NCBI GenBank assembly: GCA_964623815.1
Contig: CAZUVR010000001.1
Coordinates: 62,001 to 126,000, forward strand
Reading direction: 5' to 3'
From: Chroococcopsis sp964623815
GTDB taxonomy: Bacteria > Cyanobacteriota > Cyanobacteriia > Cyanobacteriales > Microcystaceae
Length of the DNA stretch: 64,000 nucleotides
Positions 34,274 through 43,925 of the stretch are shown here, piece after piece; position 1 is the stretch's first letter; the number at the start of each line of letters is the position of its first letter. Both the position numbers and the translations under genes were made by a program. The notes under the pieces are model-generated. The model did no database searches and had not been told where the DNA came from. It worked only from the letters and a program-made list of their open reading frames with translations.

Positions 34274-35602
34274 ATGCTCTCGGCAACCCGCGAAATCCTG
34301 ATCATTTTCATCCTGATTCTCATTAACGGAGTCTTCGCCCTATCGGAAATCGCTGTAGTGTCCGCCAGGAAAACCCGTCTAGAACAATTAGCCCGGGATG
34401 ATCGTCGCGCCCTCGTAGCTCTTGAGCTTGCCAACAATCCCAATCAGATCCTCTCCACCGCCCAAATCGGTATCACCTTAGTGGGGATTTTCGCGGGTGC
34501 CTACGGTGGTGCTAATGTCGCCAGCCACGTCGAAGGTTTACTCAAAGGAATCTCATGGTTAGAACCGTACAGCCGCCCCCTATCCCTCGGGATAGTAGTC
34601 CTATGTATCACCTATTTCTCTCTGGTGGTAGGTGAATTAGTCCCGAAGCGTCTCGGTTTGAGTAATTCAGAAAAAATAGCCATACTCGTCGCCACACCTT
34701 TAAAGTGGTTATCTAAAATCGCTTCTCCTATTGTTCATCTCCTCAGCCAATCGACTAATTTAATGTTGCGCTTACTGGGTATAAGTATTAACGATACAGA
34801 TCCACCGATTACGGAAGAAGAATTGAAGGTGATGCTCAGACAGGGCACGGAAGCGGGAATGTTTGAAGTGGCCGAGCAGGATATGGTGGAGAGAGTTTTA
34901 GAATTGAGCGATCGCAAAGTTAGCGCCATCATGACTACCCGCCCAGAAATAGTGTGGCTCGATCTCGAAGATTCTTCCGAGATTAATCGGCAAAAAATCA
35001 CCGAGAGCAAACATACCCGTTTCCCCGTCTGTCAGGGTAGTCTCGATGAAGTCTTGGGTGTGGTGGAAGTTACAGATTTACTCTCAGATTGTTTCGATGG
35101 CAAGGGTTTTGAACTCGCCAACTCCCTACAACAGCCCTTATTCGTTCCCGAAAGTACCCGGGGATTAAAGGTGTTGAAACTTTTTCAACAGAGCGGTCAT
35201 CATGTGGCTCTGGTGGTGGATGAATACGGTGTGATTCAGGGTTTGGTGACTCGTAAAGATATTTTAGAAGCGATAGTCGGTGATTTACCCCGCTTAGATG
35301 ATATGGATGATGCGCAGATGAATCAAAGGGAAGATGGTTCCTGGCTTCTCGATGGGATTCTCTCCATTGAAGACTTTAAAGATATTTTTCATATAGAAGA
35401 ATTACCTGGAGAAAAACAAGGTAATTATCATACTCTCGGCGGTTTTATTATCACTCATCTCGGAAGAATTCCCAGTGCGGCTGACTATTTTCAATGGCAA
35501 CATCTCCGTTTTGAAGTAATGGATATGGATGGGAATAGAGTGGATAAAATATTAGTTATGCCCGTAGATAGTGAAGATGAAACTAAAGATGAAAATAATT
35601 AA
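34274..35602 (+). CDS. CNNM/CorC (HlyC) family protein with CBS domains
   Basis: A 442-residue membrane protein. The DUF21/CNNM membrane domain is about 1-190 (LIIFILILINGVFALSEIAV; LGIVVLCITYFSLVVGELVP; KRLGLSNSEKIAI), a CBS pair about 205-330 (VSAIMTTRPEIVWLDLED; VALVVDEYGVIQGLVT) and a CorC_HlyC domain at the end (EDGSWLLDGILSIEDFKDIF; GGFIITHLGRIP). The family exports divalent cations such as Mg in some members; haemolysin annotations are historical. Upstream 34092-34273 contains a GACTCCCGA repeat. Confidence 0.9.
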   Translation: MLSATREILIIFILILINGVFALSEIAVVSARKTRLEQLARDDRRALVALELANNPNQILSTAQIGITLVGIFAGAYGGANVASHVEGLLKGISWLEPYSRPLSLGIVVLCITYFSLVVGELVPKRLGLSNSEKIAILVATPLKWLSKIASPIVHLLSQSTNLMLRLLGISINDTDPPITEEELKVMLRQGTEAGMFEVAEQDMVERVLELSDRKVSAIMTTRPEIVWLDLEDSSEINRQKITESKHTRFPVCQGSLDEVLGVVEVTDLLSDCFDGKGFELANSLQQPLFVPESTRGLKVLKLFQQSGHHVALVVDEYGVIQGLVTRKDILEAIVGDLPRLDDMDDAQMNQREDGSWLLDGILSIEDFKDIFHIEELPGEKQGNYHTLGGFIITHLGRIPSAADYFQWQHLRFEVMDMDGNRVDKILVMPVDSEDETKDENN

Positions 35603-35936
35603 ATATTCTGGATTAATACTCTGCACATCACTGCTACTAAAAAGTAATGTAATAGCGGAAACTCCTAAGAAGAAAATTAATAACTTTGAAGCGGCTTTAC
35701 AAATTTTAATAAGCAGAATCAAGCAGGATAAAATCTATCCGAATTTAACCTGTTTATTATTTCTGGAGGAAAGTCAGACCCCAGATTATTTTGAGGTGGC
35801 GATCGAGGAAAAACACGGCGATGGTTGTCCGGGCGATCCGAATACTTCTCCCATTGTTGATCGTTTTCGCGTCAGTCCGGAAGGTAATATTCTCCGATGG
35901 AACGTAGTAGATGGAATTTTTGTTCCTTATAAGTAA
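35589..35936 (+). CDS. Small exported hypothetical protein
   Basis: A 115-residue protein with a signal peptide (MKIIKYSGLILCTSLLLKSN, cleavage near VIA). The mature part has two Cys and a YFEVAIEEKHGDGCPGDPNT segment. No family recognised. Starts at 35571 (GTG), 35577 and 35589 are possible; I prefer 35589 as it gives a standard signal peptide. It overlaps the end of the CorC-like gene by 14 nt, so is probably translated from the same message. It ends at a strong hairpin. Confidence 0.7.
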   Translation: MKIIKYSGLILCTSLLLKSNVIAETPKKKINNFEAALQILISRIKQDKIYPNLTCLLFLEESQTPDYFEVAIEEKHGDGCPGDPNTSPIVDRFRVSPEGNILRWNVVDGIFVPYK

Positions 35937-35937
35937 G

Positions 35938-35970
35938 GAAAAGTGAGTGTTAACTCACTTTTCACTTTTA
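35938..35970. terminator. Bidirectional terminator hairpin
   Basis: Perfect 11-bp stem GAAAAGTGAGT / ACTCACTTTTC with a GTTA loop at 35938-35963, then a T-rich stretch; A residues on the left serve as the tail for the opposite strand. It lies between two convergent genes. Confidence 0.8.
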
Positions 35971-36915
35971 TTATTCTTTGATCACTCCCTGACCGAAGAA
36001 TTTAGGTGGTGCGGCGAGGGTATAAATCTCTTTATTTTCTTCGATCGCCGTCCTAATATATTTAGGTGTCTGTAACATCCCCAGTAGGGTCATGCCATCG
36101 ATTAACTTTAAGCCGCCGGTAGTTTTTTCGGCGAGAATTTTATCCACCGTATCGGGCTCGGGGCGAGTATCTAAAGGCTCATTACTACAGAGGGTGAATC
36201 CCCAGGGCGAACCATAACTCGGAGTCGGGGCGCAGTAAGAATGAACGTAGGGAAATACAGCTTTTAAGGTGTTCACCAAGCGGGCGTGATACATTACCGA
36301 TGGAGGGGAAACGGGGCCAGATTGAACGATTACCAAACCTTTCTCCGCTAATACTCTTTGCAGTTTCTCGAAATATTCTTTAGTGAAGAGGGGGAAGGAA
36401 GGCCCGTCACCGATCGGATCTACCAAGTCGGAGATGATAATATCCCATTTATCCTCAGTAGTATCTAGCACTTGTAACGCATCGGCTACCACCAATTCAA
36501 AGCGAGGATCATCAAAACTGCCCTGGTGCATTTCTGATAGGTGTTGTTTACACGCTTCCACTACTTCACCGTCAATATCGATCATCATCACCCTTTCGAT
36601 TTCTTTCCAGCGCAGTAATTCCCTCGTAGTAGCGCCTTCGCCACCGCCCAAAATTAAAGCCGTCTTAGCCGCTCCGTGGGTTATCATACCGGGTTGCACT
36701 AAAGCTTCGTGGTAGATGAATTCATCCCCCGTACAGGATTGCCACTTACCATCGAGTACCAACCCTTTACCGTAAGCCCCAGATTCGACTATATACATCT
36801 CCTGAAACTCGGTTTTACAGTAGGCTAATATGGTCGTTACTCCGTGACTGTAAATGTCCCAGGGTGTTATATACTCGTTAACCCACAAATCCGCTTTTAG
36901 TTCACTTCCTGCCAT
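35971..36915 (-). CDS. speE: Spermidine synthase-family aminopropyltransferase
   Basis: A 314-residue enzyme that would transfer aminopropyl from decarboxylated S-adenosylmethionine to a polyamine. Motifs: YIVESGAYGKGLVLDGKWQS, EFIYHEALVQPGM, ALILGGGEGATTRELLRW (the nucleotide-binding loop), MMIDIDGEVVEACKQHL and DALQVLDTTEDKWDIIISDL. The start is put at 36915 because GGAGGGGATATT lies just before it; an ATG ten codons earlier is rejected. Stands between convergent and divergent genes. The exact polyamine is not determined. Confidence 0.92.
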   Translation of the reverse strand: MAGSELKADLWVNEYITPWDIYSHGVTTILAYCKTEFQEMYIVESGAYGKGLVLDGKWQSCTGDEFIYHEALVQPGMITHGAAKTALILGGGEGATTRELLRWKEIERVMMIDIDGEVVEACKQHLSEMHQGSFDDPRFELVVADALQVLDTTEDKWDIIISDLVDPIGDGPSFPLFTKEYFEKLQRVLAEKGLVIVQSGPVSPPSVMYHARLVNTLKAVFPYVHSYCAPTPSYGSPWGFTLCSNEPLDTRPEPDTVDKILAEKTTGGLKLIDGMTLLGMLQTPKYIRTAIEENKEIYTLAAPPKFFGQGVIKE

Positions 36916-37043
36916 AATATCCCCTCCTATGGAAAAATTTAGCACAATCTATAACCATATCATTTATTTATCTCTACTGTCAAATAAAGATATTTTTCGC
37001 AAACGGGGTAAACTAAATAACAATACTTTTGCACTGATAAATT

Positions 37044-39377
37044 ATGACCCCGTCCGTTGAGTTCGATGCTGAAAGCACGCTACGCGCCCGCGCTGCCCTA
37101 CTGCGGGAATTATATCAATCCCTACGTCCGGGACAGAAGAGATTAGCGGAGTGGCAGGGGGGCAGAATGGCGATTTCGGCGGTGCCGGGGGCGGGTAAAT
37201 CCCACAGTCTAGCGATCGCGGCGGTGACAGCGATCGCCAAATATCAACTACACGCACGTAAACAGTTAGTTATCGTCACCTATACCCGTTCAGCCGCATC
37301 CAGTATTAAAGCCAAGGTAAAAGCAGAGTTAAAACGCCTACAATTACCCGCCAACAGTTTCACGGTGCAAACTTTACACGGATTAGCTTTAAATATAGCG
37401 GGGCGTTACCCGAATCAGTCAGGATTGAACCTGGAAGAATCTAACCTGATCGTACCCAATGCCGCCCACAGGATCATCAGGATGAGTGTAGAAAGATGGA
37501 TCAACGATAACGCCATAACTTACGCGAGTTTAATAGAAGGCAAAGGTTTCGACGGCGAAGAGAGTGAAAGATTACGGCGACAGTCCATATTAAGAACAGA
37601 AATACTACCAGAACTAGCCCATACAGTGATCCGAGCCGCCAAAAGTTCCGGATTGAAGCCCGAGCAGATTTGGGAGTGGAGCCAACAGAATCAGGACAGT
37701 TATAACATCCTGGGCATCTCGGCGGGTTTATATCAGAACTACGAAGAATTAATGAGGGGGAAAAACTTCATCGACTACGACGATATGATCCTATCGGCGC
37801 TACGAGTTTTAGAAGATGACACCATCCGGGGACAATTACAGAGTCAGTACTTCGCCGTCTTCGAGGATGAGGCCCAAGATTCCAGCCCCCTGCAAGAAAA
37901 ATTAATCACCTTACTAGCCGAAAAAGAAGGAGCGTCTGAACCCAATTTAATCCGCGTCGGCGATCCTAATCAGGCGATCAATTCCACTTTCACGCCCGCC
38001 GATCCCATTTATTTTAATTGGTTCTGTCTCCTGTGCGAAGAGAAAGGTAATCTGGCTACTATGGCTCAAGCAGGACGCAGTAACCCGATAATTATAGAAG
38101 CCGCTAACTTTATTCTGCGCTGGGCTTATCAACAATGGCGGCAGACGAATAAAGATAAACAAGAGAGCGAAAGCCCTTTTCGACCCCAGGATATAGAACC
38201 GGTGGGCGAAGATGATATACAACCCAATCCGCCAGCCGAAGGTAAGGGGGTGGAGATTTATCAACCGCGAGATATTTACGAGACGGTGGAGTTAATCGAG
38301 AAGCGAGTGATCGAGTTATTGACTAGCAACCCGGAGCATAACGCGGCGGTATTGGTAAGGGAGAATAAACAAGGGAGGTTTCTCGCTCAGAAACTGGGGC
38401 ATTTAAGCAAGAATTACGGGATAAAAGTATTCGAGGCTAACGAGATCGATCGCTTTTCCCAGATCCCGGAAGATATGTATAAATTATTAGTATTCCTCGA
38501 TCGACCCCATTCCCCAGACAATCTCAAAGCCGCCCTAGAGATATTACAGAGGAGAGAATTGATCCCGGTGATGGACTTGAACCCCCTATCCACCTATCCG
38601 GAACAGTTTCTCTACCCAGGCATACTACAAACAGGGCAAGGGGCGCAAAAACCAGCGATAGAGACGACGAGACGCTATTGCTGTCGTTTGTTAAAAGCTA
38701 AGATCGAGTTACCCCATTATCATTTGATGCCTTTTCTGGCCATGACTTTAAGATATACCGGTTCAGAACTGGCCACGGTACAGAAACTAGCCGCCAGACT
38801 TGATCGAGAGACGAAAAGTAATGGAGGGTTGAAAAATACCATAGAGGCTCTCAATAATCTGATAGTTTCCGAACGTTTTGAAGGGGTAGAGGAGGACAAC
38901 GACGACCAGTATACGAGAAAAGGGCAATTAACAATCATTACCATGCACAAAGCCAAGGGATTAGATTGGGATTATGTCTTTATTCCCTTCTTGCACGATG
39001 ATATTATGCCAGGAAATCTAAGGGCACCGAGAGGAGCGCAATTTTTAGGGGATTATACCCTCGCAGAGGTGGCAAGATTACAGATAAGAACAAGCCTGCA
39101 CTCAGGTCATTTTAACGGCGATAACGCCCTCGATATTCCTTCGCCCTTAGAAGCTTGGCAAGCAGCCGAGCAGTTAAAAATAGCGGAAGAATATCGTCTG
39201 TTTTATGTAGCGATGACGAGGGCGAAACGATTGTTATGGATGTCGGCAGAAAAACAAGGATTCTATCGTTGGAATCTAGCCCGTGACGATAATTCTAGTC
39301 AATTACAAGATAAAACCCCTTCGCCCGTCATCGGGGCGCTACTGAAACGGTTTCCCAGCGCTTATACCGTTGCATAA
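37044..39377 (+). CDS. UvrD/Rep-type superfamily 1 DNA helicase
   Basis: A 777-residue ATP-dependent helicase. Motifs in order: Walker A AVPGAGKSH at 46-54; TYTRSAASSIKAKVK (motif Ia); YDDMILSALR; Walker B VFEDEAQDSS near 272; IRVGDPNQAI; AQAGRSNPIIIEAANFIL; TMHKAKGLDWDYVFIPFL (motif V) and LFYVAMTRAKRLLWMS (motif VI). The Walker A has GAGKS where most relatives have GTGKT or GAGKT. It is likely a repair or replication helper; whether it is the housekeeping UvrD or a paralogue is not clear. Two HIP1 sites lie within 26 bp at its 5' end. Confidence 0.92.
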   Translation: MTPSVEFDAESTLRARAALLRELYQSLRPGQKRLAEWQGGRMAISAVPGAGKSHSLAIAAVTAIAKYQLHARKQLVIVTYTRSAASSIKAKVKAELKRLQLPANSFTVQTLHGLALNIAGRYPNQSGLNLEESNLIVPNAAHRIIRMSVERWINDNAITYASLIEGKGFDGEESERLRRQSILRTEILPELAHTVIRAAKSSGLKPEQIWEWSQQNQDSYNILGISAGLYQNYEELMRGKNFIDYDDMILSALRVLEDDTIRGQLQSQYFAVFEDEAQDSSPLQEKLITLLAEKEGASEPNLIRVGDPNQAINSTFTPADPIYFNWFCLLCEEKGNLATMAQAGRSNPIIIEAANFILRWAYQQWRQTNKDKQESESPFRPQDIEPVGEDDIQPNPPAEGKGVEIYQPRDIYETVELIEKRVIELLTSNPEHNAAVLVRENKQGRFLAQKLGHLSKNYGIKVFEANEIDRFSQIPEDMYKLLVFLDRPHSPDNLKAALEILQRRELIPVMDLNPLSTYPEQFLYPGILQTGQGAQKPAIETTRRYCCRLLKAKIELPHYHLMPFLAMTLRYTGSELATVQKLAARLDRETKSNGGLKNTIEALNNLIVSERFEGVEEDNDDQYTRKGQLTIITMHKAKGLDWDYVFIPFLHDDIMPGNLRAPRGAQFLGDYTLAEVARLQIRTSLHSGHFNGDNALDIPSPLEAWQAAEQLKIAEEYRLFYVAMTRAKRLLWMSAEKQGFYRWNLARDDNSSQLQDKTPSPVIGALLKRFPSAYTVA

Positions 39378-39444
39378 ACTACTATCAAAACCTTTCGCAG
39401 TAATTGTTACAATAAAATTTGCTATCGGTCTTACTTAAACCCCT

Positions 39445-41331
39445 ATGGTAGATTTTCAAGACGCTTTCGATGTAATCGTGGTAGGAGCAGGGCACTCTGG
39501 TTGTGAAGCGGCGCTAGCTTCTGCTCGTCTCGGTTGTCGTACCCTGATGTTAACCCTCAACCTGGATAAAATCGCCTGGCAACCTTGTAACCCCGCAGTA
39601 GGAGGCCCGGCGAAATCCCAGTTAACCCACGAAGTAGATGCCCTCGGCGGCGAGATAGGGAAGATGGCCGATCGCACCTATTTACAGAAACGTGTTCTCA
39701 ATATTTCTCGGGGGCCGGCGGTGTGGGCGTTGCGGGCCCAAACCGACAAACGGGAATACGCAGCGGTGATGAAAGATATTGTTGAAAATCAACCTAACCT
39801 AGTTATCCGCGAGGGTATGGTGACGGATCTAATCCTCGGTAAGAATGAGGAAGTTCTCGGCATAGAAACCTATTTTGGTGCTTGTTTCGCCGCTAAAGCC
39901 GTTATACTCACCACCGGCACCTTTATGGAGGGGAAAATCTGGATTGGGGGGAAATCCATGTCGGCGGGTAGAGCGGGAGAATTCGCCGCTGTCGGCCTGT
40001 CCACAACCCTTAATAGATTGGGTTTTGAAACAGGAAGGCTAAAAACCGGTACCCCCGCCCGCGTCGATAAACGCTCCGTAGATTATTCCCGTCTCGAACC
40101 CCAACCCCCTGACAAGGAAATTCGCTGGTTTAGCTTCGATCCCGAGGCCCATATCGTGCGCGAACAAATGAACTGCTATCTCACCCGCACCACAAGCGAA
40201 ACTCATAAATTAATCCGGGATAATCTTCACCTATCTCCAATTTACGGCGGCTTTATCGACTCGAAAGGCCCCCGTTACTGCCCGTCTATAGAAGATAAGA
40301 TTGTTAGATTCGCCGATAAGGAAAGTCATCAGATTTTCATCGAACCAGAGGGGCGGGATATACCAGAGCTTTATATTCAGGGTTTCTCCACCGGCTTACC
40401 AGAAAGTGTACAACTGGCTATGTTACGCACCCTGCCGGGTTTGGAAAACTGCACCATGTTACGCCCAGCCTACGCGGTGGAGTACGACTATATACCGGCT
40501 ACCCAGTGCTATCCTACCCTGATGACTAAGAAAATCGAGGGCCTATTCTGCGCGGGGCAGGTTAACGGTACTACCGGTTACGAAGAGGCGGCGGCGCAGG
40601 GAATAGTAGCCGGGATTAACGCGGCTCGTTTTGTACGGGGCAAAGAAACGATCGTTTTTCCCCGCGAGGATAGTTATATCGGCACTTTAATAGACGATCT
40701 ATGTACTAAAGACCTGCGCGAACCCTATAGAATGTTAACCAGTCGCTCGGAATACCGTCTCGTACTGCGCTCCGATAACGCTGACCAACGTTTAACACCC
40801 CTAGGGCGAGAAATCGGCTTGATTGACGATCGCAGATGGCAATTATTCCAAGATAAACAAGCTCATATCATCGCGGAGAAAGAGCGCCTCTACGAAACCA
40901 AGGTGAAAGAAAGGGATGAGGTGGGAATCGCCATAGTTGAAGACACCGGGCAGAAAATTAAAGGCTCGTTGTCTCTGGCGGATTTATTGCGGCGGCCGGG
41001 ATTCCATTACGCCGATCTCGATCGTTATTCTCTCGGTAATCTGGATGTTTCCCGTGAAGAAAGGGAAGTGGTGGAGATAGATATTAAATATTCCGGCTAT
41101 CTCAAACGCCAACAGCTTCAGATCGACCAGATAGCCCGTTTGAGTAACCGCAGTCTGTCGCCAGAGCTAGAATATATGAAGATAGAAACCCTATCGATGG
41201 AAGCGAGGGAGAAACTGAATAAGATCAAACCGGCTACGGTGGGACAGGCTTCCCGTATCGGGGGGGTAAATCCAGCCGATATAAACGCCCTGTTAATCTA
41301 TCTGGAGTTGAGGCAGGGGGTTAAAAAATAA
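39445..41331 (+). CDS. mnmG: tRNA uridine-5-carboxymethylaminomethyl modification enzyme MnmG
   Basis: FAD-dependent partner of MnmE (the complex modifies U34 of certain tRNAs). The FAD fold VIVVGAGHSGCEAALASARL begins at residue 10, followed by CNPAVGGPAKSQLTHEVDAL, GRLKTGTPARVD, the GQVNGTTGYEEAAAQG signature and a C-terminal helical domain (EYMKIETLSMEAREKLNKIK; GVNPADINALLIYLE). The 628 residues are normal. It may also be annotated gidA. mnmE is not in the window. Confidence 0.97.
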   Translation: MVDFQDAFDVIVVGAGHSGCEAALASARLGCRTLMLTLNLDKIAWQPCNPAVGGPAKSQLTHEVDALGGEIGKMADRTYLQKRVLNISRGPAVWALRAQTDKREYAAVMKDIVENQPNLVIREGMVTDLILGKNEEVLGIETYFGACFAAKAVILTTGTFMEGKIWIGGKSMSAGRAGEFAAVGLSTTLNRLGFETGRLKTGTPARVDKRSVDYSRLEPQPPDKEIRWFSFDPEAHIVREQMNCYLTRTTSETHKLIRDNLHLSPIYGGFIDSKGPRYCPSIEDKIVRFADKESHQIFIEPEGRDIPELYIQGFSTGLPESVQLAMLRTLPGLENCTMLRPAYAVEYDYIPATQCYPTLMTKKIEGLFCAGQVNGTTGYEEAAAQGIVAGINAARFVRGKETIVFPREDSYIGTLIDDLCTKDLREPYRMLTSRSEYRLVLRSDNADQRLTPLGREIGLIDDRRWQLFQDKQAHIIAEKERLYETKVKERDEVGIAIVEDTGQKIKGSLSLADLLRRPGFHYADLDRYSLGNLDVSREEREVVEIDIKYSGYLKRQQLQIDQIARLSNRSLSPELEYMKIETLSMEAREKLNKIKPATVGQASRIGGVNPADINALLIYLELRQGVKK

Positions 41332-41357
41332 TGGTTCTCGTGCAACTACAACAAATT

Positions 41358-42851
41358 TTAACTTTGCATTATCTGCCGTACCAGCGTTAAAGCCGAATAA
41401 CTCACCCCCGCCGTACCCTCGCCTGGATGGGTAGAGTCGCCCACCAACCATAGATGAGGTATGGGGGTACGGGTGGCGATACCGAAGGGGCCAAAAGTAG
41501 ATACCCTCTGGCCCACACCCCCCACGATTCCCCTATCCCGGGCGGTGAAATGGGCGAAAGTGCGGGGGGTAGCTGCTTCCTGATGCAGTATCGTCTCGGG
41601 CGTTAAATTGAAATAACCCCTCAAACGATCGATCGCCACGCGGGTATACTCTTCCTTAATAGCTTTATACTTGGCTTCGTCTGAGTGTCCCCAAGCCCTG
41701 ACATCGGTGAAGGATGAGGCGATGATAGTGGCCTTACCTTCCTCTGCCCGTCCATCTCCCGGCTTACTAACGGAGACAAACAGAGAATTATTCTCTCCTA
41801 CCGGCCCCTCATAATCATAAAGAAATTGCAGGTGAGGCGGACAATCGCCGGGGATGGCGCTTCTATCTACCCCCAAATACAAAACGAAAGCCCCTGACGG
41901 CTGAGGTAATTTATCGATTCTCAACTTATATAGCGCCGGAATAACTTCCCTATCTAATAACCCTGGAATATTCTGTATCGGTACGTTAGCCACTACATGA
42001 TCCGCCCTTTGCGTAATTACTTCTCCGGTTTTTTGATTCCGCACCATCACACCCGTAGCTTTACCGTTTTCGGTGATGATTCTCTCTACGCTGTGGCGCA
42101 GATGTAATTTACCGCCGTACTTCTCTAAAGCCGATTGCAAACGATCGCTCAATACCTGCATACTCGGTTCTAAATGGGACAATCCTTGAGGTGACTGGGA
42201 TACCGCCAGAGCCGTAGCCGCGTATAGTAGGGCCGTTTCATCCGCTCCCACCTGAGAATATAATTTTAACTGCATATCTAGGAACGTTTTCAAACGTCGA
42301 TCGTCCTCCAGTCCGTAAAGACGCAGAGCATCCCCCACCGTCATCAAAGTAAAAGGCACAGTGATCATCGTCTCCGGGCGTAAGGCGCTTACCAACTGCC
42401 ACAGATCCCAGAGGTTACGGGGAGGTAATACTGGATCACGATTTTGAAACTCCCAACTGACGGCAAAGAGTTTCTGTAATAATCCCCAGAAAGGCTCACT
42501 ACCTGGAAACTGTCTCTCTCTCTCCCATCGCCATTTATCCGGATCGCGCCAGACGGAAATCGGACTCGTTTCACCAGGTAAGAATACCGCACAGGCTGGA
42601 TCGCAGGGGGTAGAGGGGGGTAACTCTATATCTAATTCTTTAAAAATACGGTGATGGATACCCCCAGGTTCTAAACCCGCCACCTGCGTCGCCCCCACAT
42701 CGAAGGTGAAGCCCTTGCGTCGGAAAGTAGAGGCGCAACCCCCTGCTACTAAAGCCTGCTCGTATACCGTGACATCATAACCGCGCCGCGCCAGTAAAGC
42801 CCCCGCCGTTAAGCCACCTATCCCCGCACCGATGACGATAATCCGTGTCAT
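41358..42851 (-). CDS. crtD: C-3',4' carotenoid desaturase (CrtD-like)
   Basis: A 497-residue FAD enzyme of the phytoene desaturase superfamily. The N-terminal fold IIVIGAGIGGLTAGALLARR is at 3-22, followed by GGCASTFRRKGFTFDVGATQ and VAGLEPGGIHHRIFKELDIE, which I associate with CrtD (myxol glycoside synthesis) rather than CrtH carotene isomerase. The C-terminus has LWLVGDSTHPGEGTAGVSYS. It is third in a probable raf1-csaB-crtD transcript (24-bp gap). The nearest alternative is another CrtI-like desaturase. Confidence 0.78.
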   Translation of the reverse strand: MTRIIVIGAGIGGLTAGALLARRGYDVTVYEQALVAGGCASTFRRKGFTFDVGATQVAGLEPGGIHHRIFKELDIELPPSTPCDPACAVFLPGETSPISVWRDPDKWRWERERQFPGSEPFWGLLQKLFAVSWEFQNRDPVLPPRNLWDLWQLVSALRPETMITVPFTLMTVGDALRLYGLEDDRRLKTFLDMQLKLYSQVGADETALLYAATALAVSQSPQGLSHLEPSMQVLSDRLQSALEKYGGKLHLRHSVERIITENGKATGVMVRNQKTGEVITQRADHVVANVPIQNIPGLLDREVIPALYKLRIDKLPQPSGAFVLYLGVDRSAIPGDCPPHLQFLYDYEGPVGENNSLFVSVSKPGDGRAEEGKATIIASSFTDVRAWGHSDEAKYKAIKEEYTRVAIDRLRGYFNLTPETILHQEAATPRTFAHFTARDRGIVGGVGQRVSTFGPFGIATRTPIPHLWLVGDSTHPGEGTAGVSYSALTLVRQIMQS

Positions 42852-42875
42852 TGTTACATTTCTTAATATTCCTTC

Positions 42876-43913
42876 TCATATTCTAACTCTGAGAATATCC
42901 CGGTGCATGAAAGCCCGATCGATCAATGATTGTTTTCTCTCTGGTGCGAGAGGTTCACCGTTAGCGTAAAAATCTATCCAGGCTCGACCGATCGCGTGAG
43001 GATCATCGGGAATTTCTGCCATCTCCCAACCAGTGAGGCCCACTTCCGACATCAATCGGCTCACTTTCGGATCGTAGCTGATGGCAAAACAGCGACAGTC
43101 TTCGGCCGCAGCCATGATCAGACTATGGTAACGCATCCCGATCGTCATCTCGACCCCCCGAAACAACCCTTTTAACTGTCTCGGGTCTTCTAATTTGATA
43201 ATCTCATAAGTGCCAAATGGTAAATCGTGAGATAGGGTTTCAGCTAAGGATAAATCTTGAGATAGTTGAAAGGGGACTAATAAGATAAACGCGCCGGTAG
43301 CCTTTTGTAAATCACGCAGGGCTTGACTTATCGCCTCCAGACGGGCGGGAGTTAGGGAGGAATGGGGGCGAAGGTTGACGGCGATTCTCGGCGCGGGTAA
43401 GTCCCACAATCCCGCTATGGGTTTAGATTCTAACGCCCACACTGGATCGGGGGCGATTATGGGTTTAATATTCCAATCCGTGACCAATTGGGCTGAGGCG
43501 TAATCTCTGACGCTGACGGCGGTGCATTTTTGCAGAACGCTTTTCGTCAGCCAACGGGTGAGATCGGATTGTAGGGGCCCGATACCCTGCGCCCAGGCGA
43601 TCGTTTTCAGTCCCAAAAATTGCGCTAAAGCCATCAATCCCCCGTAATAAAAGGGGCTGAGGCGGCTCGTCACATCTTGCATCAGACTTCCTCCCCCCCA
43701 AATAAATACATCGGCATCCTTAAGAGTATTCCAAACTCTGGGCCAATCACGAGTCGGGCAGGTTTGCACCCCGTAGGTTCGAGAGGTTATGTCGGGATTA
43801 TTGGAGAGGACGATCGGGGTCATCTCTTCGGGTAACATTTGCAATAGAGTTACTAACAGGGCTTCATCGCCGCCGTTGCCTTTGCCGTAATAACCACAGA
43901 TGACCGCTTTCAT
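42876..43913 (-). CDS. csaB: Polysaccharide pyruvyl transferase CsaB
   Basis: A 345-residue enzyme. In Bacillus, CsaB adds pyruvate ketals to a cell-wall polymer that anchors SLH proteins. The N-terminus has CGYYGKGNGGDEALLVTLLQ, then FIWGGGSLMQDVTSR, the KTIAWAQGIGPLQSDLTRW block, PDPVWAL and near the C-terminus IGMRYHSLIMAAAED. Twelve bases separate it from raf1 upstream and 24 from crtD downstream. Cyanobacteria use SLH-type outer-membrane proteins, giving a plausible role. Confidence 0.9.
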   Translation of the reverse strand: MKAVICGYYGKGNGGDEALLVTLLQMLPEEMTPIVLSNNPDITSRTYGVQTCPTRDWPRVWNTLKDADVFIWGGGSLMQDVTSRLSPFYYGGLMALAQFLGLKTIAWAQGIGPLQSDLTRWLTKSVLQKCTAVSVRDYASAQLVTDWNIKPIIAPDPVWALESKPIAGLWDLPAPRIAVNLRPHSSLTPARLEAISQALRDLQKATGAFILLVPFQLSQDLSLAETLSHDLPFGTYEIIKLEDPRQLKGLFRGVEMTIGMRYHSLIMAAAEDCRCFAISYDPKVSRLMSEVGLTGWEMAEIPDDPHAIGRAWIDFYANGEPLAPERKQSLIDRAFMHRDILRVRI

Positions 43914-43925
43914 TCAACTTCTTCC

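Noticed and set aside
37044..39377. Helicase as part of a defence island
   Set aside because: The UvrD-type helicase is flanked by speE and mnmG, with no nuclease or other defence gene nearby; it is best read as housekeeping repair.
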